A stretch of DNA of 17,277 nt from Pleurotus ostreatus/Saccharomyces cerevisiae fusant (Eukaryota > Opisthokonta), in the NCBI GenBank assembly GCA_024196135.1, contig JAMQCK010000711.1:1-17277 (forward strand), given 5' to 3'. The notes under the pieces are model-generated. The model searched no databases, was not told where the DNA came from, and saw nothing but the letters and a program-made list of their open reading frames with translations. Numbering within the stretch: the first letter of the stretch is position 1; each line of letters begins with the position of its first letter. Positions 8,573 to 15,817 of this stretch are shown here, piece by piece. A program made the translations under genes and the position numbers.

Positions 8573-10400
8573 TCACTGTTCATACGCTTCCTTATCCCGA
8601 TTACGTATGTATTCGTCGATCCACTCCTGATCCTGACCCATCTCAGCGAAGAACTGGAGCTCCAGCTCATTGTGGCGATCTCTCTTTTCCTACTCGGCGC
8701 AATGTCAGCTCCCTCCCTTTCCCCGACTGGATAAGGTCAGAACGTACGATATGTTCGACGAGCGCGTCCACGCCCTCGATGACGGCGGCAGGCATGACTT
8801 GCCGTATGAGGTCAAAGACTTCGGGCTTTCCGAGTCTATCCATGTTGGCTGAGCGAATATCCAGATGCAGATTCCGCAGCCCACGGTCTGCACGCGCTTC
8901 GACCATTCGCAGGAGCGAGGCCGCAGTAACGCGTAGGCGTCCCTCGAGGTGGAGTGTCTCAAGATGAGGCAAGAGGCGGGGTACCCCAGCATCAGCCGTT
9001 GCCAGTAGCGTCGCGCAGTCGTCGTCGAAGGGTGCGTTATATCCCATATCGAGCCGCAGGACTTGGAGGCTGGTGATGGAGAACGCCCAGTCGCAGGCCC
9101 GGCGATGGGGATGTGAGAGACTGATTTCGCGCAACGGAGGTCGCATTCGTGCATAAAACACTGCGAGAGCATCTCCATCTTCGGCCGAACCTGACTCTGA
9201 GTCCCGATGATATCCATAAGATGTTGACCATTTCATGGACAGGAAGTCCAGGCGAGGTGTCCTGAATGACTTCATGAAGATTATTGGAACGTACTCCCGA
9301 TCGAAGGCGATGTGGAGGTGCAAGTTCTGAAGACTTGGTAGATGGATTACACCTGGCAGTATAGCCTGGTTATTCCGATTCCTTGGTTTCATCGGCGACA
9401 ACTCCAAAGTGACCAGCGCGGAGCAGTGCGGAAGGATTTTCACGGCGAAGGGTGCGATGCAGCTCAGATTCATCCATTCGAACCGATTCCAGGGGAGGAT
9501 AGGAACATATCTGTCCTCGGCGATGTCCTGCAAGATTGCGCGGCGTAGAGCAGGCGCATGCTCGAGCACCCGCCCTTCGGGTTCTATGAATGTGAATCCA
9601 AACGCGTTGCCCATGACTGTGTGCAATCGGGTGAATGTGACACCTTCGGTGGCTTTGCTGAATCCAGGATATCGGATGTCGACGCTAGTCCACCGGTCGG
9701 GATGCTGTAGTAGGAGAGGGAAAGCCACGGCATGAGGGTTCGTGGAGTCCACGTCGTTGTAGAACTGGACCGCATTCGAGAACGGGAGACCTTTGGAGTT
9801 GCGCAGATACAGTTGCAATCTCGCGCGAAGAGCGTTGGGACGGATGTGCTTTCCACCGTATAGGCCCTTACTCATTCTGACATCGGTCCACAGGCGAGGT
9901 GTATCGTGAGCGATGTCTGGCAGAGGTTCAGTGGATGAAATACGACGGCAAACCTGAGAATACCCACCGTGCCACCTCTTGCATACTGCACCAAGCACGA
10001 GGGGCATGCAGCTATTCTTCGACGTAATGTCGTCGAACTCCACACAGCAATGGTAGAAGATTTCCGAAAGAAGTTCCGCAGGTAGACCTCGGATGGGAGC
10101 GACGTAAGCCTTCTGAAGGTCAACGCGACGCAAGAGCCGGCGCTTGTGCTCTGCTAGCTCGAGCAAGACTCTCTGAAGATAGGCAACGTCCTCGTCTACG
10201 GAGGAGATGCGGCGCTGTGTGACTTCCCTGGCATGCGCGACATCGGTAGGCTCGAGCAGTGCTCCGGTGCGAAGGCTTTCCACATCCGCGAGAGATATTC
10301 TGGGTTCGATTTGGACGGAGCTTTCGCAGCGGCAACACAGACGGATTTCGTGGCCATCCGCAAGCTCCTCAGTGAGCAACGAGCGCGGAGGATCGTTCAT
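8573..10400 (-). CDS. F-box domain protein with C-terminal LRR-like region
   Basis: Exons 9968-10400, 8748-9916 and 8573-8689 give 572 aa. The order is: an N-terminal IRLCCRCESSVQ motif (about 20-30), a heptad-like coiled coil (68-98; EDVAYLQRVLLELAEHKRRL), the F-box (about 103-150; IRGLPAELLSEIFYHCC, then VCKRWHDIAHDTPRLW) and a long region with LRR-like strands (LPSLQNLHLHIAF, LPHLETLHLEGRL, GLRNLHLDIRS). F-box proteins recruit substrates to SCF ubiquitin ligases through Skp1; the target is unknown. The intron at 9917-9967 is 51 nt, in frame and stop-free; removing it restores CKRWHDIAHDTPRLW, the usual agaricomycete sequence. The second intron (8690-8747, donor GTACGT, acceptor GAGTAG) skips an earlier stop and adds a clearly coding acidic end, EKRDRHNELELQFFAEMGQD onward. 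An upstream in-frame ATG at 10523 would add 41 residues; I prefer 10400 because the pseudogene at 15537 starts at the same place. Confidence 0.88.
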
Positions 10401-10755
10401 GACAAGGTGGGACTTAGGAAGGCGGAAGCAACGAGCAAATGCAGCACAGCGGCAACGTCCGAGCAGCCACGCGATCACGTGCACGGGGAGAACATGGCGC
10501 GTCCTGTGGCTGTCAGTTTCCAACTCGAGTCTGTCAGATGGCGGCGTACTGTCGTGGACGATCAGATGTGCATGTGTATATTGTTCTATCGAGAAAAGAG
10601 TTTTTGTATCGCAGGACTCGATAAATTGAGACGATGCGAGAGTCTCACGAGGAGGCTAATTAGAAAAGGCCAGACGCGCTTCCATAGTAAACCTACCCCT
10701 CGACACCGTGGGTTTTTGACGACTATAGCAAGGCAGAAAGGAGAACTAAGTTTCG

Positions 10756-11080
10756 CTAGCCAAATTCATGACCCATGCCCGTTCCTTCTGCGTTTGAAGC
10801 GTTCAACCGTTCCTGCTCTGCCTGCTCAAGATACATTAGCGCGTTGACATTGACTCAGTATAGGTACCGACGAACGTGGTACTTTGCGAGCACATCGCCT
10901 TCGATGCGAGCGTACGGCACTGTTTGCCGTATGAGGTCGAACGATCCTAGCTTCCCTAGCTTGCGCATGGAGGTGGAACGGATATCCAGGTGCAAGACAC
11001 GCAGTCCGCTCCCAACCTCCGCATCAGGGTTTTCGGAGATTCAGCGTAATGCGGTATAAGCGCATACAAACCTTCGCAAG
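10756..11080 (-). pseudogene. 3' fragment of an F-box/LRR gene
   Basis: The minus strand encodes SGLRVLHLDIRSTSMRKLG and SFDLIRQTVPYARIEGDVLA. These match GLRNLHLDIRSANMDRLG and VFDLIRQVMPAAVIEGVDAL near the end of the intact F-box gene next door. An in-frame TGA sits just before, between TALR and ISENPDAEV, and homology stops a few codons further upstream, so only the 3' end remains. The last intron of the intact gene is still recognisable at the same protein position (10822-10875, donor GTTCGT, branch CTAAT, acceptor AGCAG), followed by a short, diverged last exon ending at TAG (10756-10758). It lies about 360 bp upstream of the intact gene's start, on the same strand, and reads as the remnant of a tandem duplicate. 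Confidence 0.8.
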
Positions 11081-11344
11081 ATGTAGCAAGGCGAGGCGAG
11101 CTTACGTAGCTTTACGGGCCCTTATGCTCCACAGCACATCCGGTTGTGATTCACAATTCTTGTAATCTTTGGCAAAGCCGTCGCAAGCGTGCGGTCTCCT
11201 TGCCATAAGCCTTCGAATCTCGTTTTCGACTTGCCAAACGAGCTCTCAGCCTGCTGCGGATAGCGCCGCTCGAACAAATCCAGAAATCAATCCATTACCA
11301 CCGGTTCTCGTAGGCCATCAGGAAAAGGCCGGATTGGTGAATGT
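11081..11344. other. No gene recognised
   Basis: This stretch holds the lost upstream part of the F-box fragment or unrelated DNA. Translations in six frames show no similarity to the intact F-box protein that I could see, and no other coding pattern. Confidence 0.4.
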
Positions 11345-11487
11345 ACCAGATTACACCCAATTTGACCCATTTGGACCATTTTATACCACTTTGCACCGCG
11401 CAACCACGTATTAACATATTGGGGTTTGCTGTCGCTTCGCCTTCACCAGAATTAACCACTCTGCACCAGTCTGAACTCACAAGTACC
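11345..11487. repeat. Degenerate 10-bp repeat array with ACC every 10 bp (array A)
   Basis: On the plus strand ACC begins at 11345, 11355, 11365, 11375, 11385 and 11395, then again at 11445, 11455, 11465 and 11485, with ACT at 11475. All are in the same 10-bp phase, which is kept across the 50-nt gap. Intervening bases are T-rich early in each unit's second half (for example ACCCAATTTG, ACCCATTTGG, ACCACTTTGC). An off-phase ACC occurs at 11403. It reads as a decayed decamer tandem array or a set of helically phased binding sites. It shares the 17-mer ACCAGAATTAACCACTC with array B. Confidence 0.75.
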
Positions 11488-12149
11488 ATGCACGGTATAT
11501 GGCCGATGACCCAAGCATTTGACCTCAATATCATCACGACACGTATAATCAGAGAAGAACCATATATTGGGACGAACTATGCTACTACACGCCAGGGTAT
11601 TGTATAACCTAAGGTGGCTCAGCGCTCAGCCACGATGCCACCCTGCCTGTCGACAGCACCCCTGGCATGACGACTCGAGGATGTACGTCTTCGAGCGCTG
11701 CAGGGGGGCATGAGGTCAGAAAACCTGACGATACCTCACTCGTAGTAAATCACGGAAGGTTATGTTGACGAAGCAAGGTTCTGCAATACCAAGGACGTCA
11801 GAAACGCGCGAGACAGCCTAATTCATACACGTACTACATGCATTACTAGCAGCCTCATCCACTTGCAGCAATATCATGCGAAAGGGGGCGGTCGTAGTCG
11901 AGTTGGGCCTGACCGCCGTCACCTAGTGCTGACCCAAGGAATACCTACAGTGAAGGATCAGGCCGCATTCGAAGATCGTTCGGACGCACGTCAGCTCCTG
12001 ATAGTCAGGCGCCGCATCACCTAGCGGCCAGCGTCCTGACCGTAGCTTATGCGGGGCGCCGCAGGTCCAGGATGCCCACGCCTAGGCTGAGCATGCCCCA
12101 CGAGCGCACAGTCTGCCTGCGCGCGCGGGTCCAAGTAAAACGAGTCGGA
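11488..12149. other. Gene-poor sequence after array A
   Basis: No coding pattern or known repeat was recognised. A short hairpin with 6-bp arms (GTGGCT and AGCCAC around an 8-nt loop) lies at 11614-11633, and the 10-bp palindrome CTGTCGACAG at 11647-11656. Neither sits in a context that identifies an element end. Confidence 0.35.
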
Positions 12150-12560
12150 GGCGGAGTCGATGATCGCGCTGTGGTGCGCGAAGACGGGAAGCTCCGACTC
12201 TCCACGGATGGTCTTCGACGGAGTGATGCACGCCGTTGAGTGACGAGTTCACCGACGTGGAGGTAGACGTGTCCTCGGGACAAGACGACGCGTGGGAGAT
12301 ACGCGTAAGCTAAACGCAACAAGCCGTAACGGAAGGGCGAGCGCGCCAACCCGGCGCCGCGGAGCATAGCACGGACGTGCCGTCGAAGCAGTCGAAGGGA
12401 TACAACACTTCATGAGAGACTGCGCGCACCCGTTAAACCGTGAATCAGGGATATGAGTTGACAACACACCTTCGCGCTTGTGATCGGAAGCGACGACGCG
12501 CACCTCGTTTTGCAGCAGCGCGCTCGCATAAAGTCGCGGCGCCGCAAGTCCTCGATGCTA
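12150..12560 (-). pseudogene. Possible degraded spliced gene, unrecognised
   Basis: On the minus strand one frame reads LLQNEVRVVASDHKRE. Removing a 50-nt intron-like segment (12420-12469, donor GTGTGT, acceptor GCGCAG) continues it as VSHEVLYPFDCFDGTSVLC, which looks like real protein. Further on, the plausible reading moves to other frames (LLRLAYAYLPRVVLSRGHVY, then ELPVFAHHSAIIDSASDSFY), implying frameshifts or missed introns. I cannot name a family. The evidence is weak: protein-like character and one good intron, no motif. Confidence 0.3.
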
Positions 12561-12930
12561 GCGGTGGCGTGGTTGCTCCAAAGGCCGGAAGGCGCAAGGT
12601 CTTGTAGGCACCGCGACGCTCATGACGGAGCGGAGGAAGGAGTTGACGCGGACCGCTGACGCAATCCTCGACGTGCTTTGTCAGCGCCCGGCACTTGCCG
12701 ATAAACGTGCGTCGGACCGGCGTCACCGTGCGCATGTGTTCGTGCTGCCTCAGCAACTTCCCGCTCGTACTTATTCCTTTCGCCTGCGTTCTCCGTCCAT
12801 CTTTGCACTTACCTCCACCAATGCATTTCATGAGGATTTCTCGACAATTATTAAACAAGTGGCTGGAAACATCGTCGTTCTGTCATACATTGGGCACGTC
12901 AACAATGGTTTTTCTGCGCGTGGCGGCTTC
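12561..12930. other. Sequence between the degraded gene and the inverted-repeat element
   Basis: Open frames of 60-137 codons occur on both strands. One minus frame (ALTKHVEDCVSGPRQLL) may be the upstream part of the degraded gene at 12150-12560. No motif supports this. Confidence 0.3.
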
Positions 12931-13266
12931 CAGCGATCTTCAGGCTCGTAGTCACCAATTCGCTCGTGGAGCAGGTTTGATTTTTGTTTACTTGGAGCGC
13001 GTACAAACAGGGTTGATAGCGCGTGACGCGGGCGTGTACGGTGAGCCTTAGGCATCTCCCTTGCCTGTTTGTCCTGTCACTGCTGTCGGACGTCGCGGAA
13101 AGGTAACTGTGTGGCAATTGGACCCCTTCCCAGTTTGAAGGAAGGACAGAAGTACAGAAGTTCGGCCTGCCGAGCTCCGACCTCGTTTGTTTGCACACGC
13201 TCCAACTAAACAAAAATCAAGGCCGCTCCACGAGCGAATAGGTGACTACGAGCCTGACGATCGCTG
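12931..13266. mobile_element. 336-bp non-autonomous element (MITE-like) with 79-bp terminal inverted repeats
   Basis: The left arm (12931-13009) and the reverse complement of the right arm (13188-13266) align over 79 positions with 8 mismatches, about 90% identity. Both begin CAGCGATC, then share TCAGGCTCGTAGTCACC, ATTCGCTCGTGGAGC and TTGATTTTTGTTTA. The 178-bp centre has no ORF of interest. Size, long inverted ends and lack of coding capacity fit a miniature inverted-repeat transposable element. The target-site duplication is unclear: only TC is found on both sides (ending at 12930 and starting at 13267), so the superfamily cannot be assigned. A folded-back insertion by another mechanism is an alternative. 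Confidence 0.8.
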
Positions 13267-13665
13267 TCATCGTCTCTAGGATGGCGTCCTGGATATCATA
13301 TGCTGATCCTCGTGCTGGAAGGCGCTCAAAGCTCCCGCCACGCATAGTCATGTGAAAGGGTAACACTCGCTACTCATTCGTGGTGCACAGGTCGCGTGAA
13401 ATGGATGCCGATTCATTCTGCCCATCCACCTTGCATACCCTCGCTCACTCTCGTTCATCCTGTATGAACACCATCCCCCCCCCACCGCTTTTTTTTCTCC
13501 CTAGCTGTCATGGCTCGCATTTTCAATGCAAAGACTGCATCAGTAAGCTCTTGTACCGCTTACCTATATGCGCTCCGCCTGTCCTCCGCTAGAACACGCG
13601 AGCTTACTGCTTGATCCCGACTTCTCTTATATATTTCTACAATAGCGCTTTATTTTGGTGTAATC
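13267..13665. other. Spacer between the inverted-repeat element and array B, no gene seen
   Basis: It contains a C9 run and a T8 run near 13476-13497 and becomes more AT-rich toward the right. A short start-like reading MARIFNAKTAS followed by GTAAGC at 13510-13547 is not supported by anything downstream. Confidence 0.35.
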
Positions 13666-13781
13666 ACCACTGATATACCAAGGTATTGGTTCAGCAAGAT
13701 GGCTAGCATCGCGCCACACCATATTTAACCACTCTTTAACCAGAATTAACCACTCACGACCCATATGCACCACCATGAACC
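13666..13781. repeat. Degenerate 10-bp repeat array with ACC every 10-11 bp (array B)
   Basis: ACC begins at 13718, 13728, 13739, 13749, 13759, 13769 and 13779 (steps 10, 11, 10, 10, 10, 10), with outlying copies at 13666 and 13677. Units include ACCATATTTA, ACCAGAATTA, ACCACTCACG and ACCCATATGC. Orientation is the same as array A, 2.3 kb away, and a 17-nt stretch is identical between them. The surroundings (13600-13990) are visibly richer in AT than the flanking genes. Confidence 0.72.
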
Positions 13782-14690
13782 GCCTGAGTGGGAATTTCCG
13801 GTTCATTTTACAATCTGGGATTTTCCTGATGAGGTTTGTTCGTTCAATTTCGTTGTAAATGCCAAACAAATCTATTCACATCGAGACATCCGCTATTTAA
13901 ACATGGGATACATAATTTGTTTTCAGCTACTGAAGAGACCTAGCGCCTCATTGCATTCCCGAGAAACATCTGTAAACAAGTTAACGATTATCTCGATCAC
14001 ACAGCCACGCCGAGCTCACCTTTGCAGCAAACGCGAGGGGAACGTTGTCCCCAGGAAGGAAAGAAGAAAGCGACTCAATACCTGACCGCATCGTCAGCTG
14101 GAGAGTTGATGGAGAGAAATACATCTCACCCGTACCAAGGACTAGTACTACGCACTGTTAACGCGCTGCGCCGATATCAGCAAGCTATCCAGGCAATCAA
14201 GGGTGGGCTCAGAGACGTACCTAATGTGCCCACACATCCAGGCTAGAGACGGCTACGCTGAAGAGACAGAGCCTTCTTATGTACCTGCGCCGGGCGGGAC
14301 ATGGGCAGGAGTTATTCCTAGATCGAGAGCTGGACTTCAACCATTCACGTGATCCGGAACTTGCCAGCGAAGTCGTCGGATCAAATCCTGCCATACGGCG
14401 CGTCCGTCAAGGGATCCGAACCGACTCTGGACGCTCGTCTGCCCGGCCCTCAGACTCCGGATATAGAGAGTTGCTCAATCGGACTGATTCAAGGGCTGAT
14501 CTTAGGCTGACCGTACGGTTGCAGGTCAGCGCGATCCTTTCAGCACTTTTTCCGGCCCTCAGACGGCCCAGGCGCGCTTGTTTGAGCTTTATACTCGCGC
14601 ACAAGCCGGATACACGCTGACCGCGATTTGACAAGCCACCGCAAGCGTATCTCTCGTTCGTGACTGCTCATATTGGAGTCTACTTCGCGG
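13782..14690. other. No gene recognised
   Basis: The left third is AT-rich, continuing the character of array B. The right part is GC-richer, and the string CGGCCCTCAGAC occurs twice (near 14443 and 14553). A TCACGTGA palindrome lies at 14345-14352. No protein domain or tRNA-like fold could be supported. Confidence 0.35.
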
Positions 14691-15537
14691 ACCAGCGCGC
14701 ATGACCTCGTGAGCCCTGCACGCCAAAATGCGGAATTCACCAATTTCCTGATGCGCGCGCTTCTGCACCATTCGCAGGAGCGACTCCCCCGATGCATGAA
14801 TCTCCCCTATGAGGTGGAATCTCTCCAGATGAGGCAAGAGCCGAGAACTACCGTCGCTGACGTCGGTCAGCAATGCGGCGCACTGGTCGTCGAAGGGTCC
14901 CGTGTCATCGAGCCGAAGGCTCAAGGCTCGGAGGCTCGTCACGGAACGCTCAGTCGCGCACTCGGATATGGGGGCGCACGAGCCGGAGTTTGTGTAGAGG
15001 CGGTGCTGAGCTGGCTTGGAAGGCGGTGAGGAAGTCTGCGTCCTCGGGTGTGGGGGTGTCGAGTGTCCGAAGCGTACTGCCAGAGCACCAGGAGATGGAC
15101 AGGACCTCCAGACGGGGAACTTTCATGATTTTCAGAAAGGACACAGTGATAGTATCGGGCTCGTTAGCGGGGGGATCATAGGGCCGTCGATCTGGATGCG
15201 AATGGTTGTCAGCCTCGGCAAAACTGTTAGACCTGGAAGCAGAATTCCGCGGAGAGCAGGCGTTGGCAAGAGTGGGCAAAATTCGAAAGTATTCAGGTTT
15301 CTGCAGCGGGAGAGCAACACCATGGCGTATAGCGGAGTGCAGGCAGTCAGAATTGCTTCAAATCGAGTCCAAGGCAGCCTGGCGAGGACTCTATCATTTC
15401 TTGCAACTACAAGCTTCAAGTAGCGGAGGGGACATCTCTGGATCTAGCTGTACGAAGCGCTCGCAGCAGGTACAAAGGCGGATCCGTCGGCCACCTGCAG
15501 ATGCATTCGCCGGTAACAAGGCCTGCGATTCGTCCAT
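14690..15537 (-). pseudogene. F-box/LRR pseudogene with internal deletion and frameshifts
   Basis: The minus strand begins MDESQALLPANASAGGRRIR then LCTCCERFVQLDPEMS, aligning with MNDPPRSLLTEELADGHEIR and LCCRCESSVQIEPRIS of the intact gene. After LLEA (about 15410) the reading jumps to ARNDRVLARLPWTRFEAIL, which matches AEDRYVPILPWNRFEWMNL in the middle of the intact protein. The coiled coil, the F-box and the first LRR-like part are therefore missing. The match continues through LPRLTTIRIQIDGP, then changes frame near 15165-15190 (KVPRLEVLSISWCSG) and again near 14950 (VTSLRALSLRLDDTGPFDDQ, LLPHLERFHLIGEI, SLLRMVQKRA), fading by about 14690. No functional F-box protein can be made. Confidence 0.85.
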
Positions 15538-15817
15538 GAGACAGCGTAGCAGAGGTACTAAGCACAACTCTTGCTGGCCGAGCGTATGACGAGTACGACG
15601 AAAAGCCACCAGGGACCAGGGACAAAGGGGAACAACCTGCAGAACGGCAAATCCCGGTACTTTTGGCGACCACGTGCAAAGCCTTCCTAAAGTGTAAACA
15701 AAAGATGCCTCCGTTCTCGCAGTCATCACTGCATTCATTAGTGTCATTAAACTCATTAGCAACGTATAGTACGATGTAAGATACGCAAAGCAAGGGCGAC
15801 GACTTCTATTTACTGTG
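15538..15817. other. Spacer between the F-box pseudogene and the HbrB gene 3' end
   Basis: This 280-bp spacer carries 5' DNA of the pseudogene and 3' flank of the HbrB gene, both on the minus strand. An AT-rich patch at 15725-15785 may hold the HbrB polyadenylation region; this is inference. Confidence 0.4.

Noticed and set aside
11610..11650. Hairpin that could mark a Helitron 3' end
   Set aside because: The expected CTRR terminus and flanking T are not found at the right distance on either strand.
12899..13213. 104-codon open frame inside the inverted-repeat element
   Set aside because: It consists largely of the inverted repeats and has no similarity to a transposase that I can see.
14340..14400. 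T-arm-like sequence GGATCAAATCC suggesting a tRNA
   Set aside because: No matching acceptor stem, D-arm or anticodon arm could be folded around it.
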